Origin: Hoplostethus atlanticus
Taxonomy: Eukaryota > Chordata > Actinopteri > Trachichthyiformes > Trachichthyidae
Assembly (NCBI GenBank): GCA_034670405.1
Contig: JAXDDX010000004.1
Location: forward strand, 12,269,501 to 12,333,500
DNA: 64,000 nt
Direction: 5' to 3'
The position numbers and the translations under genes are program-made. Below the pieces are notes generated by a model. The model had not been told where the DNA came from. It saw nothing but the letters and a program-made list of their open reading frames with translations, and searched no databases. This document shows positions 33,168 to 46,322 of the stretch, in pieces; within the stretch, counting starts at the first letter, position 1; the number at the start of each line of letters is the position of its first letter.

Positions 33168-33173
33168 AATAAA
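33168..33173 (+). terminator. cox16: candidate cox16 poly(A) signal
   Basis: AATAAA in a CTCAATAAATTATG context about 0.5 kb after the stop; a further AATAAA occurs near 33,275. The 3' UTR contains a G homopolymer (about 32,900-32,913) and a C homopolymer (about 33,010-33,025). Confidence 0.5.
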
Positions 33174-34663
33174 TTATGTGCTACTTACTTTTACATTTGG
33201 TTTCTTTTTGACGACGGACTTGTAGTTTGTTTACAACGGTATCGTGTTGATTTACCAGTTGAAAGTGTACAAGAATAAATAAGGCAGCAGTCGAGGCTTT
33301 CCTCGGGCTTCACAGGTCCCGACAGTCATCTGTTTCGCTGACAGTTATTACTCTGCAACGCTGTGGATTTATTACGTTTATTATGGGAATAGTATTACCT
33401 TCTGCTTCCATCGTCCTACAAACAAAAAAAGTACATGACTTTTCTCTGTACCGCCACGGCGTCATGAGATTGGCACATACACATAGTGGTGGTGTGCGTG
33501 ACAGAAACCCCGGCGGTCTGAAATATGAGATGGTTTCATCTACATCAGTGAATGTGCTTCAGGTGGAGAGGCCTGTGGAAATGGCTCGCTCTGTAACGGC
33601 GCTTTTTGTTGTTTTCATTGTTTCTCAGGCACAATTTTATGGGAGGCTCTTATTTTAGGTTTGGAATTTATGACCAACAGCTTATTTTTTTCATAGGTTG
33701 TACAAATCTGGATCTTGCCTTCTGCGTTGCTTTGTCACTGGCTGGTTGAGTGTCAGGCCGAGCAATCCCCCCCTAATCCACCCAGCAGCTCTGAATGACA
33801 AAACAGCAATCAAGTAATTCTGTCGCTGGATTAGCAGATCAAACCGAGGCTCTCTGGTCAGGCTGCGTCTAATATGAACTGTCCCGCGTGTCTGAAGAAG
33901 CCTCTAAATATAGAGCAGCCACATATTGGCAAAGCCGGGATCTTTCCGGTGAATCACACACGCTTGTTCTCGGTGCTCCGCGGGGCAAACCCCTGGGCCT
34001 GTTTTTAATTACATCTGCTGTCTGAGAATCAAACCCGCTGCGAGGACGATGCTCTTTCTAACTCCAGGAGAGAGAGGAGGTATCAGGTTTGATGATGGCT
34101 GAACTAAAAGACCATGGGGGGTGTGGCTTATACAGGCAGGCTGTCGATGACACGTCAGAGAGGTCCTTTAACCGGAGGACCTGGAGTCAACAAGCATCTG
34201 CTGAAGCGTCCTTACCGGCACCGGGGATGTGGTTCTGTAGCTGACGTTGACCTTTGACCTCTCAGTGGAGGGGTGAATGAAGTATTACATTAATATTATT
34301 AACACCTGGACCTTCAGATATCAACATCTTTCCAAATAGGGATCGTGTTTGGAATAAATCCCTTCATGTACGTATGAGAAACCCTTCACTCGACTGCAGG
34401 AACGAAGACTTCTGATCTGTTCTGACACGGCCTCTCCTCCTCCTCCTCCATCGCCGTTTCCATATGCCTTGTGTCCTTTTTGAATCCGACTTTCATGTTC
34501 AAAGATGTAGGCCTGTAGTACAACAAACGATGATGAGATGGGATGAGATGGGGTGTGTGTTATTGATCTCAGGGGGAAACTCTGCTGCCACATCACTGAA
34601 GAGAAGTCAGAGAAACACCCCAGAAACACCAGCATGCTTAAGACAATCATAAAAAATACTTTT

Positions 34664-34699
34664 GTGTGTGTGTGTGTGTGCGTGTGCGTGTGTGCGTGC
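34664..34699. repeat. GT microsatellite
   Basis: GT units with GC interruptions. Confidence 0.95.
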
Positions 34700-37600
34700 A
34701 CATTAAGCACTTTGTGTTATGGAGCTGTTGAGCAGTTTAATCGCTGCAGGCAGGGACACACACACTTAGCACAAGGTAAAGCAACAGAATAGAAACTATC
34801 CATAATAAAAACTAAGAGTGTATCCTTTGTCTGTGTGTGTTATGGAGCTTTTGAACAGTGGGGATCTCCTGCAGTCAATCTTCTCTGCAGAAGTGCAACA
34901 ATTTTTTGGCAAACAAAGTAGAGAGGATTTTTTTTTTTGACTTGGCATCAGCTGAGACTTAATCCTGTTTTCTCTACTGGGGGAAGTGACTTTTGGCTGT
35001 TAAATCTCAAGCTGTTCACTCCACTGAAATCAAATCTCCAATTTGAGAAAGCAGTGAGACGGTTTAATGAAAAGGTTTGGTCACTGACACAGTGGCACAG
35101 TTTACACACTCGGTCAACAATACAACACATCAACTGGACATTCAGAAAAGCATCAATTTGCTTTTTACCATCAAATCTTCATATAACCTAGATGATGACA
35201 GGCCATCAAGATTTATCTCAACCTAAAACGTTGGTAAACTCTGAAAGTAAAAAGGTGAGTAAACTGACTTTCCACAACACCTGCTGGTTATACTCAACAT
35301 CCTCAATACTGCAAGTTCCTATTCATCTTAATTGACTTTTATCTTTCTTCTCTTTTGCTTCGTTTTCTTTGCACATTTGTCCTCAAGTGTATATCACATG
35401 GTGTTCATGTGTATGTGTGTGTTTGTGTATATGGTGAACCATCTGTGACCTGACTAATCGTGCGAAGCCATACAGCCTCACAGCCTCTCCATAGACCGAC
35501 TTCAGATCAGCCATGTGAAGGAGACTTGAGAGAGGTTACAACACACTACAGTTCTGTTGTAGAAATGCACCACCACCATCAGAGGGTCAATCTGGGGGCT
35601 GGCCATCATAAACGTGCGGACAGGATGCATAACAAGTCGGGTCCTACTCTCCCCCCCCATCTTCACGTGCTGTTCAATTTTTCATTTGCAAGAAAACGGC
35701 ATCAAATATTCATTGGACAAGTCTAAGAAAAGAAGAAATCAAATTCAATATTTACCACACCGCTCCACGACTCGGGGAACTAATTAAGTCTGAGGAGCGA
35801 CGAGAGCCGAGCCGGTTCTCGGTGAATCTGACGGGCTGCTGCCAGGTCACGACAACGCTCTGCAGGGGAACCAGAGCTGAGAGTCCAGGCGGTCCTCGCT
35901 CGGTTTTTGGCCTTTTGACCAATGAGAAAGACGTTTTCGTTTCAGGCCGATTTTGATGTGATGAATTATTACTGCGACCCTGGAGGCAGAATAACGTTCA
36001 TTATTTCACAAGGAGAAAGATTAGAGACGTGATCCTTCATCTCCATGTTAGAAATGTGTTTTTTTTCACACTGTAAATGAAACACATAGGATGGTACTGT
36101 ACCCTTTATCAGTGGTCACTTCCTTCACTCCCACTACAACAGGATGTCGTGTAATAGCTGTCTCTCCTCAGTAAACAGCTCACCTATCATCTACCTGCAT
36201 CCCCCCCCCTCCCCTGTGATGGATACACACTCTTATTATAGCTTGCACTGACTGGCGGCAAAACCATCAAACCGGGGGGGGTGATGCTCTTGTCTGTGTG
36301 CCATCAAAGAGCGAATGTCATCCCAATACGCAGAATGTTTCTTGCCATCGAGTGTTTGTATAGTGAGAGTGTGTGTGTGTGTGTGTCAAGAACTGCTTTT
36401 ATCTGCTTTTTATGCTTTCCTTGTCCCAGATAGGAAACGCAGCCAAACGTGTCATCACGCCGAACCCTCGGACCATCACCACCTCCACAGGCGGTCCTCT
36501 TTGAGCGTCGCGAGGGACCGCAGCACGCTCCAACGCCGCTCACGCCGAGCCAGAGATTCAAACGGCATAAAAACAAGACCCATTCTGCGTGGAGGCGGGG
36601 GGGAAACGGTCCCTGTGTTTATTTTATTTAGGCTCTCTTGTTTTTTCCATTTCTATAAATAGACGTATGCTTGGCAGCTGAGGGGTAGTCCACGCAGAAC
36701 AAATGCACCCCCTGGCTGTTTCACTTCATTCCCCACATAATGAGCCAGACGGAACGAGCGCAGATCGGCGCCGTCACTTTTACTCTCCCCAGGACCGAGG
36801 CAGGGGCCACGCGTTGCCATGGAGACGTGGCTCTGGGCAGAGGGCCGGGCAGCGCCAGGCACACGAACCGAGACCCCCTCGGTGACTGCGTGCTGTTCAA
36901 ACACACCGACCTCTTCGTCTTGATCTCTGTCTCTTCCCTCTTCATCTCTCCTTCTGACTCTCCTCCTTTCTTTCTTTCTTTCTTCTGTCATTCAGCACCA
37001 TAAGGCACCGGGGGAGATGAGTGGATGAGCGTGTGGCATCCAGAAGCCTACTCTTCTTCTGCACACTGCCTCTGATGTAATGGAGTCAGTGCTGGTATTC
37101 CTCTCTCACCCATCTTCCTCTGCAAATCCATTCCGGACCGATGAACCTCTGAATGCTCCAGTAGCTGCTGCTGCTGCAGGAGAGGCGCTCTCCGTGGAGG
37201 AGCTGTATGTGTGTGTGGATGCGGGTCTCTGTGGATGTTATTTCTAAGCCAAGAGTACATACAGTGTGAGAGCTTAGCGCTGGGCTCCCCGCCATCTGTG
37301 ATGCACTGTGTAGTAGGCTGTGCATTTATGGACGGTCTGTTCTTTATTTAAGGAGAAAATCCCCCAAGTGGACGAAATTAGTGCAGTGTAGTCGGCACAA
37401 TAATCTATAGTATACCAACCTATCAATACATACATGTCATCATCTACTGGACCACCGCTACCCTGCACATCATATCGCTAACACACTATTTCAATTTACT
37501 TTCCACATCCCACAGCCCCATGCATCTTTTATACTGCCGGGTCCAAAGAGGCTTGATGCTTTGCTGTGTACCTGAACCCCCCCCTCCCCGACTCCCACCC

Positions 37601-37886
37601 TCCATTCACCGGTTGACAGGAAGTGGCTCTCCAGCCTTGAGGTGTTCAGAGCATGATGCGAGATGACTCTTTACCTTTCTCATTTCACAACTTTCACAAT
37701 TCATTACCAGGCGACAGTAAGTGGCCGTCGCCCATGGGTGACGTCTGTGTTAACTCCGTGTTGTGACCCCCCTGTCTCCCTGCCGGCCAGGCCCACTGTC
37801 ACCGCCTGTCTCTCTCTCGCCACTGAAGTTGTTGCAACTTAAGCCTACAAATTATCAGCATGTGCAGAGTGCCGAGCACAGCAAGG

Positions 37887-37898
<12 letters not shown>

Positions 37899-37940
<42 letters not shown>
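37899..37940. repeat. GA microsatellite
   Basis: About 21 GA units. Confidence 0.97.
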
Positions 37941-37943
<3 letters not shown>

Positions 37944-40010
37944 TACAAATCACAAAGTGCAAGAGCAGCACTATTCTCTTGTGCTACTGTATCGCTCCCT
38001 GTTCCAGATTCTCTGCTGCTGCATGCCAGACGTTTTAATGAAACTGATCCAGGGCTGCAACCGCCATCAAGTGCACTGTGGCAAAAAACAGGGAGGAGGA
38101 ATACGGCAGTGAAAAGATAGATTTAGGTGAAGTTGCTTTACTCTCGCAGAATCAATGCAACCAGTCAATTCCAGGGCCACGGCCACCACGCCACCCCTCG
38201 TGAGCGCCGCTCCTCTCAGTAGGTAGCGAGGGCAGGCCTGGTGTGTTGATTACAAGTATAATCCATTAATCATCACTGTACGCACGCAGGGCTTTGATGA
38301 GAGAGGCAAGAGGCACGCATTGAATTCCAATCCCACGATGCACGGCGGCTGCAGGTGCCGGGCCTGGAAAAGACCCCGCAGTGCAAACTGCCCCCGTGCA
38401 TTTTCTAGCCTCCGCTCTTTTTCACGGAGATAAGAAAACTTCATTAAAACATCCAACCATTTTCTCCATACTAATTATGGCGTTACATGGAGAGGAGGGG
38501 GAGATCGGGGGTGGAGGGGGGTGGGAGGGGTGAGAAACCACCTGACCATACTGGCCCTTCGTATTCCCCCTCCATCTGGGAGCTGACATGTTTGATTTAA
38601 CAAGCATGGCGATGCGACCGGGCTCGTGAGATTCTGTACTGAAGAACTATGTAATTGAAATCGGAGCCAATTGATTTCCCCGCCATGCACAGACTCCATC
38701 CCCGAAGACGAGGACTCCATACTGCAGCAGAATGACTAGTGGAAGTCTCTCTTGTTGTTGCTGGTTTCTCTCCGGCTTAATGATAATTCATTATTGATTC
38801 ATTGCTAATTAAATTAAATGTCTTTTAATTCTACTTGTATTCATTTTCCATACGGGTCGCCCTGGGACTTTGAGGTTTGGTTTTTTCCCTCTCCAAAATG
38901 CTTAAGGCCTGTATTGTGCTGTAATTAGAGGTGGTGGCAGTGTCAACATCCTCCTCTGCTCTTGTCTGTGAGGCTTCGTCTGTCTGGTCAGTAGCTGTGA
39001 TGTGTGATTACGCTGCATCCTATCTGTGACTCTTTAAATTGCCCGGTGAACACAGGACAGTGGCTAGTAATGGATATCTAACCGGGAGGGGGAACATCAT
39101 TATATTGCATTGCAACTGTAAGAAGAAATACAGGAAGTGACGGGTGGGACGCTGAGCTTTTGGCCAATCCAGTGTTTGGTGCAAATGTGCACCCTGGACT
39201 TTTAGCAGGATTTTATTCAGGGGCACTCTGAGGAGGAGTTGAACCTCTGGAGTTTATTTCTCTGGTTTCCAATTGTCCACGTTCAAAAAATATCACCTGA
39301 GCTGCCCTTGATTGAACTCTTCCATTGAATGCTCCAGTAGCAGGCAGACACTCTGATACTCAACATCAAGCTTTATTGTACTGCATCTACATTGTACATC
39401 CCAGTGTTGTTTCTGTTACAGTGTCTGTGGTCAGGTTAAACATCAGAGTGGTGATGGTTATTTGTGTTATTAAACTAGCAGCAGCAGGCCAACATGACAG
39501 ACCAGCTGAGGATTTAAAGATACATCAAGTGATCTCTTAACCACGGGCTGTTTATTCCCCTCCTGGTCTGAGCAGTTGTGATGATGGGCTGCAGGCCTGT
39601 GGGTGATACTCATGGTTTGTGGTGCAGGTTTCTCCCAGCTGATGGTGACGTAGTCGCGCGCCTAACTGTGCCTGTCTGTGTGACTTTTGAGAATGGGGGG
39701 GAGGGCTGTAAGACGCACCTCACACCTTTACTATGTGTGAATAATAACAACAATCAGACGATGGGATAACTCACCTGCAGAAACACATTCAGGCTGCAGA
39801 AACTGACAAGCAGAAAAGCCGCTCGTGCCAACTCCTGCTGGTACTCAAACAACCGATATGCTCAACCCGTTTGTAATGTAACACAGTGTTTAATATTTAT
39901 CGCGGTGTGCCATATTAGACACCCAAAGAGGACTTGGACTGCAAAGGGAGCTTTACGGCAGAGCCTTACCAAGACCGACATCATAGATTTCCTGCGCTAT
40001 CGCAGACGGG

Positions 40011-40048
40011 AGAGGAGGAGGAGGAGGAGGAGGAGGAGGAGGAGGAGA
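40011..40048. repeat. GAG triplet repeat
   Basis: About 12 GAG units at the left edge of the candidate slc8a3 first exon. Confidence 0.95.
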
Positions 40049-40049
40049 G

Positions 40050-40477
40050 CGCTGATTCACGGCTTGCAGGAGAGCCGTGTGGATGGGCTCAGAGGATCCA
40101 TCTCTACCAAGGCTGCAACCTTAAAATACCGTCACCCCCCCTCGTCATTGACAGCTTTGCGACCCGGTCTATCCGTCAGACAGGGAGGATCTGGGTAGGA
40201 GGGCGCCAAGGCAGGAGAGGACGAAAGGCAATCACCTCTGGCCGGTTTGATCCAATCGCCAATATCGAGCAGGCTGGGACCTACCTCTCCGTGCACGAGG
40301 ACAACCATCCGCTTTACCGGGGGATACCGGTTCAAGGAGCACGTTTGACTTTAGAGGTTCACACCGCGAAATTACGTGAAGACCACTATTTGGCAGGCGA
40401 TTCCGAACGAACAGTAACGGAGCGGGCAGCAGCTATTTTGCAGTCTCGACATCAAACTCACCGGAATACAAATCCAG
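40050..40477 (+). other. slc8a3: candidate 5' non-coding exon and promoter region of slc8a3
   Basis: A CpG-rich stretch in otherwise CpG-poor DNA ends in a good donor, TCCAG|GTAGGT at 40,477/40,478. It lies upstream of the acceptor of the slc8a3 coding exon in the same orientation. NCX genes have non-coding first exons spliced to a large coding exon 2. A second strong donor, CCG|GTAAGT, lies at 40,650/40,651. The 184-aa ORF here (39,934-40,488) is probably a by-product of CpG richness and a GAG repeat. The start is unknown and the left boundary is approximate. Confidence 0.4.
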
Positions 40478-42147
40478 GTAGGTTGTAACGAATACTGCAT
40501 GATGCAAACTCACTGATGTTAAATACCGTGTCTTAATGGGATGTGATGCAACCCGGCATACCGTCAGTCCAACAAATAGAGCCCAATAGAGCCCGAGCGC
40601 TTGACGATATGCGTTTCAAATTCGCTACTGCTTATACGAGTGTGTCTCCGGTAAGTCCCACGACACACGGCTTTGGGAATATCGCTCCAATCTAGCTTTG
40701 AACAGTTCCTTCGTGGAGTGGATGTGGGTTTATGTCAGCCCGTCACTCCGGAGCGCTTTCCGCCGAGGCTCGTGCCAGGCGCTTTAACCTATCCATCTAC
40801 TCCCATTGCCCCTCATAATTGTGCAGATATGATCCGTTGAAACGGGTTGAAATGGATTCGTGATGTCGTCTAATGGGTGTGCCATTAAAATAATTGGTGT
40901 CTGTCAACGCACGTAACGAATATTGGTTATTACAGCCCACTAAGCTCGTGCTATCCGTGGCTGCGTGAACACCTGGCTCTCACGAGCAATTTATATATGA
41001 ATCTTTAGATTTGATTTGGGCTGTTCTCGTGCAAGGCCTGCCACTGTTCGGAGGTGTGTTGGTGGCAGGTGTGTTTCCAAAGGCTTTTCAATAGCGGGAT
41101 ATAGACATAATAAGGGAAATAATCTGACGACCTATAGACGTGCATCTTGCCGTGTAGGCCCATTGCTCCCCAGAAGTTCCAGTGGGTGCCTATGGGTGCT
41201 CCGGCAGGGATTCCCCCTCAGGTAACGCAGAGATTGGTAGTGAGCGAAACGGCCTTATGATGATTAATCAGCAACAGCTGAGGCTCTCGGTATCGCCTGC
41301 TGAGTCCGTGTTTACGAGGATCTCAAATAGCCTGCTCGAGCAGCACTCTCTTCCCAAAATAGGGAAAGAGAAAGAGACCCGCGAGCGGCCCGTCTCACCT
41401 CTCAGCAACTGTCTCGCGTATTCAGGCCTGTAATGCTGTCTGCCTCAGCTCTGATGTGCTCGAGACTGTGACAGTGGTAAAATAAACCTCCTTGCTGGAT
41501 CACATTAAGGTACACAACCACCAGCATAAACACATTCAATATTGTTTTCAGAAAAGCATTAATTCCTGTTTTTCATGTAGTCAAATTGATATTTATGACT
41601 ATATATTTATTTAATTGACTTTATTACTTTACTATCTATGTCTGCGCGATCTCTGCCAGAGTCAAAAAGTGGTTTAACTCTGTTCAGGAAATTAAAGAAT
41701 TGGTGAATTGAGTTGAAGTGTGTTAACCCTCAGCTACAGTCCAGGTTGAAGAGGCTATCTGATTGTAATAACATGTCAAAGCTGAAATTCAGTGGTTTTC
41801 ACCTTTAATGTAATATGTCACCTAAATTACGTTGCAACATCTTGCCACAGGTCAGCTTTTGTGTTGCTTTTTAATGCTATTTGGTAACTGTCGAATAGTC
41901 TTGATTAAATGCCAGTGCCCCCCCACGTTCACAACGCTAAACACAAGGGGCCATGGTTCTATTAGTTCACCCTCCATTGCCTAACACCCACTGCGATTTG
42001 TGCTGGTGTAGAAAATCAATATCTCAAATGCAGATCCTTGTGAGGTCAAACACCTACATATTGTCTTTTCGTGACTAAATTTAATTACTGTAATGAGGTT
42101 TACATTATTGCAGTACATTAGTTTATTGTGTCTCTTAAATGATTCGC

Positions 42148-42215
42148 CAATCAATCAGGTAGTCAATCGCTCAATCAACCAATCAATCAATCAATCAAAC
42201 AATCCGTCAGTGAAC
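42148..42215. repeat. AATC tetramer array, imperfect
   Basis: Repeated CAATCAATCAAT words with interruptions. Confidence 0.85.
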
Positions 42216-42339
42216 CAATTAAACCGTGTCATGTCAGTGAAGTAGCTAACATTTAATGATGAAATGAAATTGCCAGAATTTTGGGTAATGTTGTCTGAAA
42301 GATTTTGTAGTAGTCTCATCCTACGCTATATTCCATGGT

Positions 42340-42725
42340 AGCAGAATTATTATTAGTGGTAGTATTATTATTACTAGTAGTAGTGGTATTGGTAGTAATC
42401 GTAGTGGTAGTAGCAATAGTATCAGTGGTACTAGTAGCAGAAGTAGTAATAGTAGTAGTAGTAGTAGTAGTGGTAGTTGTAGTAGCAGTAGTAGTAGAAA
42501 TAGTAATAGTGGTGGTAGTAGTATTAGCAGTAGTAGTAATAGTAGTGGTAATACTGGTGGTTGTAGTAGCAGTAGTAGTGGCAGTACTTCTAGTAGTAGT
42601 AGTTGCAGTAGTAGTAGTAATAGTGGTGGTTGTAGCAGTAGTAGCGTAGTAGCAGCAGCAGTAGTAGTAGCAGTAGTAGTAGCATTAGTGGTAGTATTAC
42701 TACTAGTAGTAGCAGTAGTACTGCA
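42340..42725. repeat. imperfect AGT/GTA triplet array
   Basis: Nearly 390 bases built of TAGTAG/GTAGTG/AGTAGC-type triplets. The long + strand ORF of Val/Ala/Ile residues here is an effect of the repeat. Confidence 0.97.
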
Positions 42726-44669
42726 TTTGGCCCTTGAGCAGTTGTTGTTAAACAGGTGAGAAATTCATTTTTTACTTACTGGAGAAATAATCCAAAAAAA
42801 CAATTTAAAATACTGCAAACTACATCTTATTATCTAATGTGTCTTTTGAGAGATTCAGAAATAAGCATAGCTTTGATATGCTTATTGTTTACACTCAGTA
42901 GAATTACAAAATAATCTTCTCAGCCTGTGAGAAATGTACACGTCCAATGGGACAAGGCAAGACGTGGTTACCAAGCTCCTGTCCCACGGTACCTGTAAGG
43001 ACCCTATATCATTTAAACTCTGTCAGTCTGGTAGTTTGCTCTTGGATTCATGGATATTAGCTTGCCATTTTGTTTTACCTCTATATACCCAGGGAAGGTT
43101 GACAGAGCACAGTTGCTGTTTTTCATCAATACCCAGCCGTCATACTCTTTAAGTTACAAACATTCACACCTGGGAGCAGCCAGTCTTCCACTGTCTGCAT
43201 TGTAGTGGCTGAGAATCGCTGTTGTAATAGTTGTAATAGGATGGGAACTAAAACTAATTTCATTGGTTGATCTTTGAAGTTATGTCACTTGTTAACTGAT
43301 TAGTCTAAAAACACAAAGACATGGAAAACAGAATTAAAACCCCTTGTACAAACCAGATGATGACTTTAAGTTTAATAAGTGTGTTGCACATGTTCTTGAT
43401 ATTAATGAACCATGGAAATGTAGTTTTTTGCTCTGACAACTCTACGTAGGTTCGATTTAGGTTTAGTATATAACCCAACGATCGACTGACGAGTCGTTTA
43501 ATTATTGCTTCCCCATTTTGTAACATGCTAGGACGTACCCAACCTTTAAATTACGGGTGCTTTGTCTAGTTCTTCCTCCTTGCAGTTTCTGTCCAAGCTA
43601 GCCACCACATAAAGACAGAAACAAGAAGAAGCACTTCTCCTAGGCTGGCAATGCTTACATTTAAGGAAAAAAAAACACTTAAATGTAATTTTGCAGATTT
43701 TTTGAATTCTTTGAATTTAAGCTTTACACATTTGTATGTTGAGAGAGTTTCAAACCCCATTGTATGCTTTCAAAATGGGTTTTAATGAGAAGCGTTCTTC
43801 GCTCCATTCCTGAATTCAAAATCCAGATATGATGTTCTTCTCCAACACCAGCGTCACACCCACAGAGTGTGAAAACCTTGGCTTTCAGATTCAACCGTTC
43901 CCTCATTAAGTCACAACTTTGTTACTCTCTTATCTCCCTGGCTTGCTTTTTGTTTGTGCTCTGCTCGGTCTGTTCTCATGGGAATGGCATCGCTGGCTCC
44001 TGCCCATATAAATGGCTCTGCTGATTCAGTTTTTTTTAAGTTTCTTTCCTCCTTCTCCTCCTCTTCTGTCTTTTGTTGTCATTCCCTTTTCTACCCTCAA
44101 CATCAGTGTGCTATGCAATCAACATCTGAAGCGTTTCAGTCCATGTTAAGATATCGTCCACTTGTAAAATGGAACACCTTAGGAAAAAAAATGGCATAGC
44201 AGTAAATATTATCATTGTGTTGAAGTTATGATCTCTCAAAATCTAAAATAATACCACTTTCAAGGATGCAGTCATTTGTACTTTTGAACCATAAAGTTAG
44301 GTATGTCAGGTATGTTTTATTTCAAAATAGGTTCATAGTTATCTGGGATGTGTGCACAGGACAAAACCCTGCCAGAAACTTTGCCAGTTTTCTGCAGACT
44401 TTAGGTCTATATTTACACTACTCCGGTCCCAGAGACAATATTTGGCTTTTAAATTGGTGTGAGTCCTTCAAATATGCCTGCTTTCATTTGACGACGCACA
44501 ACTCCATTGAAAAAAAAAATTGTCATCTATCCAAATTGGCTGGTGGTCTGTCACGATGATAGATATCCATTTCTAAAAATATCATCCGAGAGTTCCACGA
44601 GCTTGTGGTATTTTAAAAGTGTTCAGATCTAGCGTACTCCATCTGAGTTCATTCAAATCAGAAATTGGC

Positions 44670-44735
44670 ATTACATAACATAACATATGCCATTTGATAG
44701 ATGCTTTTACCCAAAGTGCCTTAGAGTAATACTGT
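44670..44735 (-). mobile_element. SINE-tail repeat (reverse orientation), degenerate
   Basis: TTACATAACATAACA followed by CATTTGATAGATGCTTTTAC and CCAAAGTGCC, a fourth diverged copy. Confidence 0.55.
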
Positions 44736-46235
44736 ATACTACGAATGTGCCAACAACCCCCTAACAGGAATCAGAAGAACGCTCTTTCTAGGCACATCAT
44801 ATAGAATGACTTGAACTACACGTAGCTTATCAAAGGTAAAGGGAAACAAGAACGACTTTAATACAATTTGGACAGAATGATTAACTGTCACTAAACGTGT
44901 CTGTATCTCTCTGAGAGATAATTTTAATTGAGCCTAAACTGCCTGTGTGCCCCAGGGGCCCCAAGGTATGGAGGCTGCAGCGGGGCCCCCACCCAACCAC
45001 ACGGCCCACTAAATAATCTGGGAGTGAACCGGCGAGGGGAGGGCCGCTCCTAATAAACGCCTCGTGTTAGCTCTTATATCTTGTAAGTCTGGAGTGGTTA
45101 ACTGCTCTCCGTGTTCCCGTTGCCTCTGGCCTCGACTCGTACCATCAAAGGAGTTGTCGAGTCCCATCACACGAGTTGAAGAGGTGCGTAAGACGCTTAG
45201 CCTAAGCCGTTATGAATTCGGACAATGTCTGTATTGTTGTTGTAATACTGATCTCTCTTGCGGGTGTGGTAAGTGTGCATTTAGGCCTCAGTGTGTAATG
45301 GATTTGGACGGGGCATCCGCACCCTTTGTTTTAGTTTGCCTCTTGACGGTCTCCTGCCTCCCCTCTGCTGTTTTTTTGCCAATGCGACATTTTGGACAGT
45401 GCTTAGTTTGGCAACATTGCATGCCTGCTGAGCGAGCTGTTTGGTTCAGAGCTGTGTATTACCCCAGAGACTTCAGACAATCACGCTGTAGTTTCAAATC
45501 CACATTATTGGGTGCCGCGTCCCACGTCTGAACTGAAAATAAACTTTTTATGTTTGGAAACGAGCCCACCAGCTATGTTTTTATTTTCAGCAGGAAAAAC
45601 TAATGTTATCTACGTTGTCCACACAGTGGTTTACAGACCTGAAAATCTCATGCATTTCTGAGCATGGGAAAGTATTTTCCAGCCCGCCGCTCGTAGATAA
45701 CACAAAGGTCTCATGATTATGCCGTTTGTAAAGTAGGAGGCAGAAACTCATTGAAGTCTCATAATAGAAGGACCATTTGAATACTTGCACTAATATAAAT
45801 TCAGGAAATGTCTTTCTTGCTGCAGACTCAGTGTGTGTTTCTCCCTGTGTGCATAGTCTAACACGCTGGTGTGATAAAGCAGTTGCTACTCTGAAAACGC
45901 CTCGGGTTGGACAGTCCTTCATTATGTTATTACATTAATTATTGAATTATTTTGTGATTAAAAATGAAGGCATAAAAAGTAATGCACATATTAGGTAAAA
46001 TAAATAAGTTGAACAATGAAGTATTAGATGCATTATTAATATGAAGTTGGTATTCCTAATATTTATTATGTTTTACATCAGAGATGCAAAACATGTTGCC
46101 TTCATTTGTTTCTCAACTGTGTTGTCTTTTGTAAATGAGGCAAAACATTGTTTCCCGTAATAGAAGTACAACATGAATACTTCCAATCGTATGAACACCC
46201 ATGTGAACCGAGTTTTCTCTGTCTGTTGTATTCAG

Positions 46236-46322
46236 GTGGTGTGTGGAGACAAAGCACAGCCCAGTGCTGGATCCCAGAGGGACTGTCAGTGTGGTAAGGA
46301 CCCTTGAGACGAAGGAGGGTGC
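46236..46322 (+). other. slc8a3: slc8a3 exon 2, 5' UTR part
   Basis: A pyrimidine tract ending GTTGTATTCAG (46,235) makes a good acceptor 87 bases before the start codon. An in-frame TGA at 46,305-46,307 fixes ATG 46,323 as the first usable start. Confidence 0.7.

Larger units (their letters stand above)
33180..40050. other. cox16-slc8a3 intergenic region
   Basis: About 6.9 kb without a supportable gene. It holds a GT repeat (34,664-34,699), a GA repeat (37,899-37,940), GC-rich CpG-containing patches at about 36,430-36,560 and 36,760-36,860, and a motif-rich stretch at 38,190-38,950 that is the best candidate here for a conserved regulatory element. ORFs in this region are short and match no family I know. 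Confidence 0.65.
40478..46235 (+). other. slc8a3: presumed slc8a3 intron 1 / upstream region
   Basis: 5.8 kb. CpG-rich at first (to about 41,400), then AT-rich with an AATC tetramer array (about 42,148-42,215), an AGT-type triplet array (42,340-42,725) and a SINE-tail-like fragment (about 44,670-44,735). The 155-aa ORF at 45,064-45,531 has no recognisable domain. Whether this is intron depends on the candidate first exon being real. Confidence 0.5.

Noticed and set aside
39934-40488. 184-aa + strand ORF near the slc8a3 CpG-rich region
   Set aside because: Long because of a GAG repeat and CpG richness; no known domain. More likely a 5' non-coding exon.
42335-42649. Val-rich 104-aa ORF
   Set aside because: Translation of the AGT/GTA triplet array.
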